Part shown: positions 44,982 through 54,554 of the stretch, in pieces | Position numbering within the stretch: position 1 is the first letter of the stretch | How the letters are laid out: each line of letters begins with the position of its first letter | Assembly: GCF_016316925.1 (NCBI RefSeq) | Contig: NZ_JAEEGB010000007.1 | Location: 40,773-104,772, forward strand | Direction of reading: 5' to 3' | DNA: 64,000 nucleotides | From: Clostridium aciditolerans | GTDB lineage: Bacteria > Bacillota > Clostridia > Clostridiales > Clostridiaceae | The notes under the pieces: model-generated | Seen by the model: only the letters and a program-made list of their open reading frames with translations | Told to the model about the DNA's origin: nothing | Database searches by the model: none | Position numbers and translations under genes: made by a program

Positions 44982-45347
44982 ATGGAAACTGTATCTTGTA
45001 GATATGATATTGAAGGATTAGCTAAGGATATGGAAGTAGATTTAACTACAATATCTACTTTGTACTCAGAATACTTTTTAGAAATGAAGGAAAATATATA
45101 TAAAAGTGAAACTCTATGTGCTAAAGAAGATTATGCTAGCCTTGAAAGAATAATTCATAATATTAAAGGCACTTCAATTAGCCTTAATATAAAAGATATA
45201 TATTATACTTCTCTAAGCCTGGATAACCAATTAAAAAACAATAAATGTGAACAAGCTACTTGTGGAATTAATACTATTAATGAATTATTTAATGAAGCAG
45301 AAAAGGATATAAAAGAATTTTTCCATCAAAATGGCATTGAACTTTAG
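44982..45347 (+). CDS. histidine phosphotransfer (Hpt) protein
   Basis: A 121-residue helical protein of the Hpt type. The phosphorylated residue is His59 in RIIHNIKGTSISL, the standard H-x-x-K-G motif. It would relay phosphate between the hybrid kinase's receiver and the free-standing receiver that follows. Ribosome binding site AGGAGG. Stand-alone Hpt proteins are rather uncommon in Clostridium, which makes the three-gene set a self-contained phosphorelay. Confidence 0.88.
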   Translation: METVSCRYDIEGLAKDMEVDLTTISTLYSEYFLEMKENIYKSETLCAKEDYASLERIIHNIKGTSISLNIKDIYYTSLSLDNQLKNNKCEQATCGINTINELFNEAEKDIKEFFHQNGIEL

Positions 45348-45369
45348 AATTAAATTGGAGGATTCGGAC

Positions 45370-45765
45370 ATGCTTAACAATAAGAAAATACTGATTGTTG
45401 AAGACTCACGTACTATAAGACTTCAAATTAAAATCATGCTTGAGCATGAAGGTGCAACTGTAGTGGAAGCAGGCAGTGAATGGGGTATGCTTAGCAAAAT
45501 AGAGGAATTTGGAATAGCTGTTGATTTAATTATTATGGATTTAGTTTTACATAATGAGGATGGATTAAAACTAATTGAAAATCTTAAAATGAATCCTAAA
45601 TATAATAATATTCCCATAATTATTCTCACAGAAAAAGTTGCACTTGATAGCATTCTAGAAGCAAAAAAATTATCAATAAAATGCTATTTAAAAAAGCCCG
45701 TTAAGAAATTAGAACTTATAAATAGAATTAACTCTGTTTTAAATATATCAGATATAGAAGCTTAA
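45370..45765 (+). CDS. stand-alone receiver-domain response regulator
   Basis: A 131-residue single-domain receiver. Acidic pocket VEDS (10-13), phospho-acceptor Asp57 in IIMDLVLHNEDG, Thr in ILTEK and Lys in LKKPVKK are in place. There is no DNA-binding or enzymatic output domain, so its output is by protein contact, as for CheY or Spo0F. The ATG follows TGGAGG with a 7-base gap; the frame is open further upstream into the Hpt gene but without a ribosome binding site. Confidence 0.9.
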   Translation: MLNNKKILIVEDSRTIRLQIKIMLEHEGATVVEAGSEWGMLSKIEEFGIAVDLIIMDLVLHNEDGLKLIENLKMNPKYNNIPIIILTEKVALDSILEAKKLSIKCYLKKPVKKLELINRINSVLNISDIEA

Positions 45766-45794
45766 CCTATTGAAGGTGCTATTTCAATAGATTG

Positions 45795-45821
45795 AAAAAG
45801 GGGTAGACTTTACCCCTTTTT
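45795..45821 (+). terminator. terminator of the phosphorelay operon
   Basis: AAAAAGGGGTA and TACCCCTTTTT pair perfectly over 11 bases around GACTT, followed by ATTATTT. A smaller hairpin (CTATTGAA/TTCAATAG) precedes it at about 45767-45790. Confidence 0.85.
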
Positions 45822-45949
45822 ATTATTTACGCTTTTCATAATGATTTGATTGAAAAAAATTGTTTTAAGCAATATACTTTTATATATGTTGTTTAAATAA
45901 TTTATATTGTATTTGATTTTAATATAGCCGAGAAAGGATACGTGATTTA

Positions 45950-47869
45950 ATGAATTTAATGTCTTTAGAAAATATATATAAAAGCTATGGAGAAAAAGTG
46001 CTTTTAAATAGCATATCTATTGCGATAAATGAAGGTGAAAAAATAGGTATTATAGGTATAAATGGTACTGGAAAATCTACTCTTCTTAGAATTATTGCTG
46101 GCAACGAAGTCTATGAAAAAGGAAATATAATTTCTTCAAATAATTTAAAGATTAGTTATTTACCTCAGCAGAGTTTTTTTGACGAAAATGCTACTGTTAT
46201 TGAGCAAATTTTTAAAGATGATACTCCTGTAATGAAACTTTTAAGAGAATATGAAGGTACTGTTAAAGCCTTAGAACAAGATGAAAAGAATGAAGAGCTT
46301 CAAAGAAAGCTTTTAAATCTAACTTCGCAAATGGATGCATTTAATGCCTGGCAGTTAGAAAGTGACGCTAAAACAATACTTACTAAGCTTGGAATATATG
46401 ATTTCAGTGCTAAAATATCTACTTTGTCAGGGGGACAGAAAAAGCGAATAGCCTTAGCTTCTGCTTTAATTACACCTTCAGACCTGTTGATTTTAGATGA
46501 ACCTACAAACCATATTGATAACGACACCGTTGCATGGCTTGAGAAGTATTTAAATAACAGAAAATCCTCTCTTCTTATGATAACTCATGATAGATATTTT
46601 TTAGATAGAGTAACAAATAAAATATGGGAGCTTCATAGCGGAAACATATATAGCTATACTGGCAACTATAGTACATTTTTAGAAAAGAAATTAGAGAGAG
46701 AAGAGCTTGAAAAAGCTGTTGAATCTAAACGTCAAAATACTTTAAGAAGAGAACTTGAATGGATTAAGCGAGGTGCCAAGGCTAGATCTACTAAGCAAAA
46801 GGCTAGAATACAAAGATTCGAAGAGCTTCAAAACAGTAAAGTCGATATGGTAGAAGACAGAATAGAAATCTCCGCTTCTAGTACAAGACTTGGTAAAAAA
46901 GTTATGGAAGTTAACCATATAAGCAAAAGCTTTGGAGAACGTACATTGATAAAAGATTTTAGTTATATTTTTTCTCGAGGTGACAGAGTTGGTATAATAG
47001 GACCTAATGGCATGGGAAAATCCACTTTACTTAATATATGTATAGGAAAAATCCCACCGGATAGCGGTGAAGTTATAGTTGGAGAAACAGTTAAAATAGG
47101 ATATTTTTCTCAAGAAGGTATAGAAGTTAATGGAAATTTAAGAGCAATTGAATATGTGAAAGAAGGCGGCGAGTTCATAAAAAATTCTGAAGGTGAACTC
47201 ATAAGCGCATCTAAAATGCTTGAAAATTTTCTATTTGATTCTTATATGCAGTGGACTCCTATATCCAAGCTTTCTGGTGGAGAAAAAAGAAGACTTCAAT
47301 TGCTTAGAACCCTCATGGAAGCACCTAATGTACTTATACTAGACGAACCAACCAACGACCTAGACATTCAGACTTTAACCATACTGGAAGACTATTTAGA
47401 AGAATTTGAAGGTACTGTAATTGTAGTATCACACGATAGATATTTCTTAGATAAAGTATCAGAAAAATTATTGGTTTTTGATGGCAATGGCAATATAGAT
47501 CACTACGTTTGTAATTACTCTGAGTATATGGAAAAGTATAAAACTGAAGCTGCCTATGAAAAAGAAGATAACACCAAAAAGGAAGATAAGAATCTGAATA
47601 AAGAAGAAAGAAAAAAGAACAAACCATTAAAGTTCACTTATAAAGAGCAAAAAGAGTTTGATGAAATAGATGAAATAATATCAACCTTAGAAAATGAAAT
47701 TGTAAATATCGATAATAAAATAAATTCTGCTGGAAGTGACTATGCCGCTCTTCAAAAACTATTATCTGAAAAGGAAGAGCTATCTGAGAAACTTGATTAT
47801 TCAATTGAAAGATGGACCTATTTAAATGAATTAGCTGAAAAAATTGAGTCACAAAAAATAGATAAATAA
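45950..47869 (+). CDS. ABC-F family ATPase (YfmR/Uup-like)
   Basis: A 639-residue soluble protein with two ABC cassettes and no membrane part. Cassette 1 has Walker A GINGTGKS, signature LSGGQKKR and [11 protein letters not shown]; cassette 2 has [16 protein letters not shown] and [11 protein letters not shown]. The interdomain linker contains the arm-like [22 protein letters not shown], and residues 550-635 are a charged coiled coil as in Uup. ABC-F factors act on ribosomes; Uup/YfmR relatives help at stalled or early elongation. Antibiotic resistance is possible in the family but the Uup-type tail makes a housekeeping role more likely. Confidence 0.92.
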   Translation: MNLMSLENIYKSYGEKVLLNSISIAINEGEKIGIIGINGTGKSTLLRIIAGNEVYEKGNIISSNNLKISYLPQQSFFDENATVIEQIFKDDTPVMKLLREYEGTVKALEQDEKNEELQRKLLNLTSQMDAFNAWQLESDAKTILTKLGIYDFSAKISTLSGGQKKRIALASALITPSDLLILDEPTNHIDNDTVAWLEKYLNNRKSSLLMITHDRYFLDRVTNKIWELHSGNIYSYTGNYSTFLEKKLEREELEKAVESKRQNTLRRELEWIKRGAKARSTKQKARIQRFEELQNSKVDMVEDRIEISASSTRLGKKVMEVNHISKSFGERTLIKDFSYIFSRGDRVGIIGPNGMGKSTLLNICIGKIPPDSGEVIVGETVKIGYFSQEGIEVNGNLRAIEYVKEGGEFIKNSEGELISASKMLENFLFDSYMQWTPISKLSGGEKRRLQLLRTLMEAPNVLILDEPTNDLDIQTLTILEDYLEEFEGTVIVVSHDRYFLDKVSEKLLVFDGNGNIDHYVCNYSEYMEKYKTEAAYEKEDNTKKEDKNLNKEERKKNKPLKFTYKEQKEFDEIDEIISTLENEIVNIDNKINSAGSDYAALQKLLSEKEELSEKLDYSIERWTYLNELAEKIESQKIDK

Positions 47870-47899
47870 AAAAACCCTTTATGGGTTTTTTTATTTATC
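47861..47899. terminator. bidirectional terminator overlapping two stop codons
   Basis: Arms 47861-47877 and 47883-47899 are perfectly complementary over 17 bases around TTTAT. It overlaps the stop of the ABC-F gene on the plus strand and of the small gene at 47891-48043 on the minus strand. Confidence 0.85.
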
Positions 47900-48043
47900 A
47901 AAAAGGCCACCTGTTTTACCACTTTTAATAGCTTTTCTGCTTCCACCAATATTTTTTTCTGGTCTTAAAGCCCCTTGCTGAGAACTTTTATTCTTTTTTG
48001 CTTCAATTATTTTTTTCATCATTTCAATATTTTTATCTGACAT
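47891..48043 (-). CDS. 50-residue basic hypothetical protein
   Basis: A short frame starting MSDKNIEMMKKIIEAKKNK, followed by SSQQGALRPEKNIGGSRKAI and ending KTGGLFDK. AAAGGAG lies seven bases before the ATG, and a shared terminator closes it. The N-terminal half is a basic amphipathic helix; the rest is glycine- and lysine-rich and probably disordered, like small ribosome- or RNA-associated peptides. I do not recognise a named family. It converges on the ABC-F gene. Confidence 0.7.
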   Translation of the reverse strand: MSDKNIEMMKKIIEAKKNKSSQQGALRPEKNIGGSRKAIKSGKTGGLFDK

Positions 48044-48212
48044 TGTTTTGCTCCTTTAGTAACTTTGATTTTTACTGATGTATTTTTTATATCAAGCTAT
48101 ATTATATAACATTTTCACCTTCTAGTTTATACTTTTATTATATTAATTTTAAATTCTTTTAAACTAATGGTTTCTATCATAGGAAATTAACTTTCAGCTT
48201 TATCCCTATGAT

Positions 48213-49436
48213 TTAAAGCTTCTTAACCTTGACATCAAAGGTCTTAAAGGATTTATAAAAGTATAATGTAGCTGCAACATACATAACAGCAGTTATAAAA
48301 TATGGTATCTCATATCCGTTAGCGAAATATTTCATTATGAATCCAGCAATAACAGCACTTAATGCTCTGCTCAAATTACTAGATATATTATTTATACTTG
48401 CAAAGACAGATCTTTGATGTTCTTGTACTAGTTCCATAGCCATATTATTTACTATTGGTCCGGACATATTCATTAAAGCATTCCTGACAAATAATGCAAG
48501 GGATACAACTATTAATGATGGAGGTACTGCTATAAGCATTAAAAATGGAACAGAAACTATTTGACATACTATTATAGTCTTAACCTTTCCATGTTTTTGT
48601 GCAATTATAGGGGTTATAAGCCCCCCTATTCCCATCGCTACCTCAGCTAAGGACATAATTATTCCTATTTGATTTGTACTTGTATTTACCTTGTACTTTA
48701 AATATACATTAAAATATGGTACTACAAGGCCTGCACCAAAACCTATTATAAAGTTATATATAATAAATCTCAGTGGACCTTTCTCCTTTATAAGACTTAC
48801 AGCATTCTTATAAAAATTACTTTCTGCTTTCTGAGCTACTATTTTCTTATCTTTAATCATTGCTGCAAATATACAAGCTACTAGACCCATCAAAGCAGAT
48901 AAAACTATTGAATATTTTAGAGAAACTATAGAGCCCATAATCATATTCAGCTTTTCAGAAACATGTCCAGAAATAAAATATCCTACCATAGTTGCAAAAA
49001 CGTTATCCGCAAAAGAATAACTAAAAAGTTTCAGCCTGTTATTTGGAGTTCCGTTTTCCATAAAAAATGGCCCCTCTGCAACCATTAAAAAGGCCATGGC
49101 ACATCCCTGTATAACAGCAAATATTATCATTAATAAGCTGTTTTCAAAATACCCTTGAAGCATTGATGTTACAGGAACTAAAAACACTCCAAGAAGTATC
49201 GCCTTTTTCTTTCCCCATCGATTAACAATTACAGCAGCTGGAATTGAAAAGGCCGCTGTAGCTAATATTCTTGAACTTAATATTAAACCTAGATAGCCTT
49301 CTCCTAAATTTAACTCTTTTATGTATATTCCTTGAAGCATACTGAAAGCTCCCAAGGATATATAATAAAATGCTATAGTATAAAAATATAGTACTGCATT
49401 TTTTGAAATTCTTTGTTGATCTTTCTTTCCCCTCAT
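48213..49436 (-). CDS. MFS transporter
   Basis: A 407-residue major facilitator with about twelve hydrophobic spans. The loop between spans 2 and 3 has VNRWGKKKAILLG, matching the MFS motif A pattern, and the mirrored one in the second half is IAQKHGKVKTII. The central cytoplasmic loop around residues 195-210 is short and basic. Substrate unknown; overall look is of the drug/sugar efflux type. Monocistronic, ribosome binding site GGGTG. Confidence 0.85.
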   Translation of the reverse strand: MRGKKDQQRISKNAVLYFYTIAFYYISLGAFSMLQGIYIKELNLGEGYLGLILSSRILATAAFSIPAAVIVNRWGKKKAILLGVFLVPVTSMLQGYFENSLLMIIFAVIQGCAMAFLMVAEGPFFMENGTPNNRLKLFSYSFADNVFATMVGYFISGHVSEKLNMIMGSIVSLKYSIVLSALMGLVACIFAAMIKDKKIVAQKAESNFYKNAVSLIKEKGPLRFIIYNFIIGFGAGLVVPYFNVYLKYKVNTSTNQIGIIMSLAEVAMGIGGLITPIIAQKHGKVKTIIVCQIVSVPFLMLIAVPPSLIVVSLALFVRNALMNMSGPIVNNMAMELVQEHQRSVFASINNISSNLSRALSAVIAGFIMKYFANGYEIPYFITAVMYVAATLYFYKSFKTFDVKVKKL

Positions 49437-49543
49437 AACTTCACCCTAATTATTATTTTATATAAGCTAATGTATCTCCATAATTAACTTACTACATTAT
49501 ATATAATACATCCTTTCCTATATATTTTTCAAATAATTTTAAA

Positions 49544-49572
49544 AAAGCATAGAGCTCGCTGCTCTATGCTTT
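49544..49572 (-). terminator. terminator of the nucleoside ABC operon
   Basis: AAAGCATAGAGC and GCTCTATGCTTT pair perfectly over 12 bases around a 5-base loop, five bases after the last stop codon; on the minus strand TTTTTTAAAATT follows. Confidence 0.85.
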
Positions 49573-49577
49573 ATAAA

Positions 49578-50504
49578 TTATCTCTGTCCTTTTTCGTATG
49601 GTACACCATCTGCTGCTGGCGCTGTTGTTTTTCCTACAAAACCTGCTAAAGCAAGCATTGTAAGTATATATGGTATACTTGAATAGAACTCAGTTGGTAA
49701 GTGCCAGCTGAAACCTTGCGCAAATATTTGGAAGGATCCTCCGAAGGCAAATAACATACATGCCCACATTGTACCAAATGGTTTCCAGTTACCAAATATC
49801 ATAGCCGCTAGTGCTATAAATCCACGTCCTGCTACCATTCCTTCTCTATATACTGGTGTTACTCCAACAAGTGCAGCTCCACCAAGTCCTGCCAAAGCTC
49901 CTGATATTATTACACATAAATATCTCATAGCATAAACATTTATTCCTAGTGTATCTGCTGCTTTTGGATGTTCTCCAACGGATCTTATTCTAAGACCTAA
50001 AGGAGTTTTAAACAATACATAGTGAGATACAAATACCAATATTATTGCTATTATAACAAACCAGTTTATACTTGCAAGTAATGGCCCAATTATAGGAATA
50101 GCCTTTACTGAAGCTGGTATATTATATGGAAGGGCTGCAACTATATCTGTTTGACCACCCTTTTTAAATATCTTAAATATAAGAAAGCTTGCTAATGCTG
50201 ATGAAAAAAGGTTTATTGCTGTACCAGATATAACCTGGTCCGCTTTTAAATGTATACTTAAAAATGCATGCACTAAGGATATAGCCATACCTGCTAGTAT
50301 TGCACATATTACACCTATCTCTGGACTTCCCGATACATATGTTCCAAATACTGCAAAGAAAGCACCCATTGTCATCATACCATCAAGCCCTATGTTAACA
50401 ACTCCAGATCTCTCAGAGAAAACTCCTCCAAGACCTGCAAATATTAAAGGTGTTGCTGTTCTTAAAGTCGCAGCTATTAATCCAATTATCATAACACTAT
50501 CCAT
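49578..50504 (-). CDS. nupQ: ABC transporter permease, Nup/Bmp nucleoside type (second permease)
   Basis: A 308-residue permease of the BPD_transp_2 family with eight to ten hydrophobic spans. Typical stretches are LIFAGLGGVFSERSGVVNIGLDGMM near the N-terminus and VGEHPKAADTLGINVYAMRYL. It matches the NupQ/YufQ type that pairs with NupP and the double ATPase NupO in guanosine/nucleoside import. Its start overlaps the end of the first permease gene by eight bases. Riboflavin and simple-sugar transporters share this fold, so the substrate is inference. Confidence 0.85.
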   Translation of the reverse strand: MDSVMIIGLIAATLRTATPLIFAGLGGVFSERSGVVNIGLDGMMTMGAFFAVFGTYVSGSPEIGVICAILAGMAISLVHAFLSIHLKADQVISGTAINLFSSALASFLIFKIFKKGGQTDIVAALPYNIPASVKAIPIIGPLLASINWFVIIAIILVFVSHYVLFKTPLGLRIRSVGEHPKAADTLGINVYAMRYLCVIISGALAGLGGAALVGVTPVYREGMVAGRGFIALAAMIFGNWKPFGTMWACMLFAFGGSFQIFAQGFSWHLPTEFYSSIPYILTMLALAGFVGKTTAPAADGVPYEKGQR

Positions 50505-51600
50505 TGATTAACACCTTCCTCTTCTTTCTCTCTGAGAAGTATTTAACAATATAGTCTGTTGCAACAAATATAATTATTATTGATTGTATTAAATAAACTA
50601 TTTCCTTTGGTATTCCATTCAACTGAAGCATTTTTGAAGAACTATTAAGTGCTCCAAAAAGAATTGCTGAAGGTATACAAGCAACAGGATTATTCTTCGC
50701 AAGAAGTGCAACTGCTATACCATCAAATCCAAAGCCCGGAAATGCCATCATGTCTTGTGCTTGATGCAGCACACCTGATATATGAGTTGCTCCACCAACC
50801 CCAGCTATAGCTCCAGATAGAACCATTGCTAAAATTATATTTTTTGATATATTTATTCCGCCGTATTCTGCACCATGTGGGTTTATTCCAACGGCTCTTA
50901 TTTCATAGCCTACTGTTGTTTTCCAAAGTAACCAGTAAATAAATATTGCAACTAATATACCTATTATAAGTGCTATATTTGCTCTGCTCATACCGCTAAA
51001 TCTTAAAAGTTCCGCACTCTTTTGTATTAGCGGAGTATTTGCCTCTCCTTGCACAGCAAATTTTGATCTTAATATAATGTAGTTTGCTAAATATAATCCT
51101 AAATAGTTCATCATTATTGTATTAATAACTTCGTTTGTTCCTATTTTGGCTTTTAAATACCCAGGTATACCAGCCCAAATTGCTCCTGCTATTATACCTC
51201 CTATTATTATAAGTGGTATGTGTACTATAGGGCTTAATCCTGGTATTAAACCTATTACAGCTGCTGAAACCATGCCCATTACAAACTGACCTTCAACTCC
51301 TATGTTAAATAGTCCACATTTGAATGCTATAGCATTAGCTATACCTGTAAATATAAGTGGTGTTACATATACCATTGTTTCAAGTGTTTTTCTTGTATCA
51401 CCAAAGCTTCCATTCCATATTGTACTAAAAAGATCTCCTAAAGCTGAGAAGTATTCTGTTATTCCATAGCCTTTAGCCCACATAACGAAAAATACTGATA
51501 CAAATATAGCAACAATTATAGAAAATAAAGGGAAAGCGATAGCTTTAAGTGAATCACTTAAAGGGTTATTAATTGCATTAGTTTTTTCTTTATTCAACAT
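50497..51600 (-). CDS. nupP: ABC transporter permease, Nup/Bmp nucleoside type (first permease)
   Basis: A 367-residue BPD_transp_2 permease. A short polar N-terminus precedes the first span; characteristic parts are PLIFTGIANAIAFKCGLFNIGVEGQF, GTNEVINTIMMNYLGLYL and YEIRAVGINPHGAEYGGI. It matches NupP/YufP and would form a heterodimeric channel with the second permease. It overlaps the ATPase gene by 11 bases, ribosome binding site AGAGGTG. Confidence 0.85.
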   Translation of the reverse strand: MLNKEKTNAINNPLSDSLKAIAFPLFSIIVAIFVSVFFVMWAKGYGITEYFSALGDLFSTIWNGSFGDTRKTLETMVYVTPLIFTGIANAIAFKCGLFNIGVEGQFVMGMVSAAVIGLIPGLSPIVHIPLIIIGGIIAGAIWAGIPGYLKAKIGTNEVINTIMMNYLGLYLANYIILRSKFAVQGEANTPLIQKSAELLRFSGMSRANIALIIGILVAIFIYWLLWKTTVGYEIRAVGINPHGAEYGGINISKNIILAMVLSGAIAGVGGATHISGVLHQAQDMMAFPGFGFDGIAVALLAKNNPVACIPSAILFGALNSSSKMLQLNGIPKEIVYLIQSIIIIFVATDYIVKYFSERKKRKVLING

Positions 51601-53131
51601 CTTTCACCTCTCTTTTTGCTTCGCTTAAGCTTCCTCCGGCCATAAGTATACCTAATTTCTGTTCCGTAGCATCCTTTCTATCTAAAATATCTACTACTTT
51701 TCCGTCATACATTACAGCGATTCTATCAGAAAGAGCCATTATTTCGTCTAGTTCAAGTGAAACTAGGAGTACTGCTTTACCATTATCTCTTTCCTGTACA
51801 AGTCTCTTGTGTATATATTCTATGGCTCCGACATCCACCCCTCTTGTTGGTTGCGATGCAATTAAAAGCTCTGGATCTTTAGATATTTCTCTTGCTGCTA
51901 TAAACTTCTGTTGATTTCCTCCAGATAATGCTGAAGCATTAACTTCGTCGCTAGGAGTTCTAACATCAAACTCTTCTATAAGTTTTTTACAGTGTTTTCT
52001 TATAGCCTTATAATCCATTACTATACCTTTACTGAAAGGTTTCTTATGTTGAAGTCCCAATATACCATTTTCAAATAGTGAGTATTTTAATATAAGTCCC
52101 CTTTTATGTCTATCTTCTGGTATATGTCCTAGACCGCTGTCTATAATTTCTCTTGTACTTTTTCCATATATATCTTTGCCGCTTAACACTACTTTTCCAC
52201 TTTCAGGTTTTCTAAGACCTGTTATAGCTTCAATAAATTCTGATTGCCCATTACCGTCAACACCAGCTATACCTACTATTTCGCCTGCATTAACAGTAAT
52301 ATCAACACCATCTACTACATTTAATCCTCTGCTATCTTTGGCAACTAAATTTTCAACTCTTAATATTTCTTTACCTAGCTTTGCTTGTTCTTTGTCAACT
52401 ACTAAGTTAACCTTTCTTCCTACCATAAGCTCAGCTAATTGATCTATATTAGTTTCTGAAGTTTTAACTATTCCTGTAACCTTACCACGTCTTATTATAG
52501 TAACTCTATTACTCATTTTCATAACTTCTTTTAATTTATGTGTTATAAGAATTACAGATTTTCCTTCTTTTTTAAGGTTTTCTATTATAACTGCAAGTTC
52601 ATCAATCTCTTGAGGTGTTAGAACAGCTGTAGGTTCGTCTAGTATTAGTATCTGAGCACCTCTGTATAAAGCTTTTAATATTTCAACCTTCTGTTGTTGG
52701 CCTACTGATATATTTTCTATAACAGCCTTAGGATCAATAGAAAATCCATATTTTTTAGATATTTCTTCAACATCTTTTATTGCCTTATTAATATCAATTT
52801 TAAGTCCTTTTTTAGGTTCTCTTCCTAAAACTATATTTTCTGCTACAGTAAAGTTATTTACAAGCATAAAATGTTGGTGAACCATACCTATACCAAGCTT
52901 TATAGCATCGTTAGGATTTGTTATTTTAGCAAGTTGACCATTTACATATACCTCACCTTTTTCTGGTTGATATAAACCATACAGTATATTCATTAGTGTG
53001 GTTTTTCCAGCACCATTTTCTCCAAGTAAAACGTGCGTTTCACCCTTTAGCAAATCAAAATCAACATCTTCATTTGCAATAGTCCCGGGAAAAACCTTAG
53101 TTATACCCTTCATTTCTATTACTTTCTCCAT
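51590..53131 (-). CDS. nupO: ABC transporter double ATPase, Nup/Bmp nucleoside type
   Basis: A 513-residue ATPase with two fused cassettes. The first has a normal Walker A GENGAGKT, signature ISVGQQQKVEIL and ILDEPTAVLTPQE; the second has a degenerate Walker A GVDGNGQS without the Lys, as is usual for this family, and signature LSGGNQQKFIAAREI. It energises the two permeases. The ATG at 53131 has only a weak GGGTG before it; an ATG six codons in is an alternative. No BmpA-like binding lipoprotein is in the operon, so it must be elsewhere. Confidence 0.87.
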   Translation of the reverse strand: MEKVIEMKGITKVFPGTIANEDVDFDLLKGETHVLLGENGAGKTTLMNILYGLYQPEKGEVYVNGQLAKITNPNDAIKLGIGMVHQHFMLVNNFTVAENIVLGREPKKGLKIDINKAIKDVEEISKKYGFSIDPKAVIENISVGQQQKVEILKALYRGAQILILDEPTAVLTPQEIDELAVIIENLKKEGKSVILITHKLKEVMKMSNRVTIIRRGKVTGIVKTSETNIDQLAELMVGRKVNLVVDKEQAKLGKEILRVENLVAKDSRGLNVVDGVDITVNAGEIVGIAGVDGNGQSEFIEAITGLRKPESGKVVLSGKDIYGKSTREIIDSGLGHIPEDRHKRGLILKYSLFENGILGLQHKKPFSKGIVMDYKAIRKHCKKLIEEFDVRTPSDEVNASALSGGNQQKFIAAREISKDPELLIASQPTRGVDVGAIEYIHKRLVQERDNGKAVLLVSLELDEIMALSDRIAVMYDGKVVDILDRKDATEQKLGILMAGGSLSEAKREVKDVE

Positions 53132-53335
53132 AATGCACCCACTGCCATAATCTACCAAAAATTAATAGATTAATAGCCGTATCCTCCCTTCCTTCCACAT
53201 AAAATTTATTAAAAGATTTAATTTTTTTCTTTTTCTAGTACTAAAAATCTAAATTTATAGTACATTAATTAAAAATATATTTTTTATTTTTCCCATAGAA
53301 ACAGTTTTTAATTAATATAATTATTTTATATCAAT

Positions 53336-53359
53336 AAGTATGTTAGCGTTTACATACTT
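53336..53359. promoter_or_regulatory. LacI-family operator upstream of nupO
   Basis: TATGTTAGCGTTTACATA lies within the longer inverted repeat AAGTATGT...ACATACTT. It differs by one base from the operator at 54505-54522 in front of the LacI-type gene. Both also fit the CcpA cre consensus with one mismatch. Confidence 0.65.
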
Positions 53360-53395
53360 ATTTTTTTTAAAATGCGAATCTATTCAAATTCACAT

Positions 53396-54418
53396 CTACT
53401 TTTCTATAAATTTTTCTGACCCTTTAAGAACAAGTTTTGGTATAAGAGTAATATTTTTTACTTTAGAGTCTTGTTTGCCCTTTAAATTTTCTACTAAAAT
53501 TTTCATAGAAGCTATACCTAATTCTGTTGTAGGTCCATCTATAAAGCTGATATTCATACCTAGAGAATTTAGTATGTCTACTTTATCAAATCCCACTATC
53601 GCAATATCCTCAGGTATTCTTAACTTATGACTGCGAATTGCTTTAACACATCCAATTGTCATTTTATTACTAGATATAAAAATAGCCGTTGGTCTATCTT
53701 CCATCTCTATTATTTCTTTAGTACATCTATAGGCTGATTCTTGTCCATAATCTCCAAACAGAATATACTTATCATCAATGTCTATATTATTAATAGCTAA
53801 AGCTTTTTTATATCCTATTAGCCTATTTTGTGCCGCATCAGAATTCATACGACCAGTAATTATAGCTATTTTTTTATGGCCAGCCTTTATTAGTGCTTCC
53901 GTACCATCAAATGCGCCTTTTATATTATCAACAAAAACTCCGCTAAAATCTGAATGCTTTACATGTCCATCTAACAAGACTACAGGAATTCCTAATTGTT
54001 CAATTGTCTTTAAATACTCACCATTCTGATCGTCCTCCACAGATGTTGGAGCAATTATTATTCCCCGAATTCTCTGTTCTTTTAAAAGCTTTAAAGCTTT
54101 TAATTCTTTTTGTATATTTTCATCAGTATTACAAAGAATTATATTTAATCCACATTCATCTGCTACCTGACTAACACCTTTTATAACTTCACCATAAAAT
54201 TGATTATTTATTTCTGGTATTAGTACTCCTATAGTATTGGTCTTGCTTTTAGATAAACTTCTTGCTATAGCGCTTGGAGTGTAGTTTAATTCTTCAATTG
54301 CTTTTAATACCCTAATCTTGGTTTCTTTTTTTACATATCCAGAATCATTTAAAACTCTAGATACTGTAGTCAAAGATACTCCCGCTTTTCCAGCAATATC
54401 ATTAATTGTTGCTGACAC
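53396..54418 (-). CDS. LacI-family transcriptional regulator
   Basis: A 340-residue LacI/GalR regulator. The helix-turn-helix and hinge helix are at 1-60 (TINDIAGKAGVSLTTVSRVLND, then YTPSAIARSLS), followed by a periplasmic-binding-protein-like effector domain (TIGVLIPEINNQFYGEVIKG, VGFDKVDILNSLGMNISFIDGPTTELG). The start is a GTG seven bases after GAGG. The same operator occurs at its own promoter and ahead of nupO, so it probably controls itself and the nucleoside transporter; the effector may be a nucleoside or ribose-type compound. Confidence 0.92.
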   Translation of the reverse strand: MSATINDIAGKAGVSLTTVSRVLNDSGYVKKETKIRVLKAIEELNYTPSAIARSLSKSKTNTIGVLIPEINNQFYGEVIKGVSQVADECGLNIILCNTDENIQKELKALKLLKEQRIRGIIIAPTSVEDDQNGEYLKTIEQLGIPVVLLDGHVKHSDFSGVFVDNIKGAFDGTEALIKAGHKKIAIITGRMNSDAAQNRLIGYKKALAINNIDIDDKYILFGDYGQESAYRCTKEIIEMEDRPTAIFISSNKMTIGCVKAIRSHKLRIPEDIAIVGFDKVDILNSLGMNISFIDGPTTELGIASMKILVENLKGKQDSKVKNITLIPKLVLKGSEKFIEK

Positions 54419-54504
54419 TTAAATACCTCATTTCCAATTATGAAATTTAGTTCATTTATTATTATTTATATTTCATAAATTAATATAAAATATGAATAAT
54501 AATA

Positions 54505-54522
54505 TATGTTAGCGCTTACATA
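54505..54522. promoter_or_regulatory. LacI-family operator at the regulator's own promoter
   Basis: TATGTTAGCGCTTACATA, palindromic at 8 of 9 positions, lies directly downstream of the -10 box, where a bound repressor would block initiation. Confidence 0.7.
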
Positions 54523-54525
54523 TTT

Positions 54526-54554
54526 AATATACAACATGTTACGACAAAGTTCAA
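54526..54554 (-). promoter_or_regulatory. sigma-A promoter of the LacI-type gene
   Basis: On the minus strand TTGAAC (54549-54554) and TATATT (54526-54531) are separated by 17 bases. The operator overlaps the start region. Confidence 0.65.

Noticed and set aside
53336-53369. Intrinsic terminator (AAGTATGT/ACATACTT followed by T-run on plus strand)
   Set aside because: No plus-strand gene ends here; the near-identical palindrome at the LacI promoter marks it as an operator.
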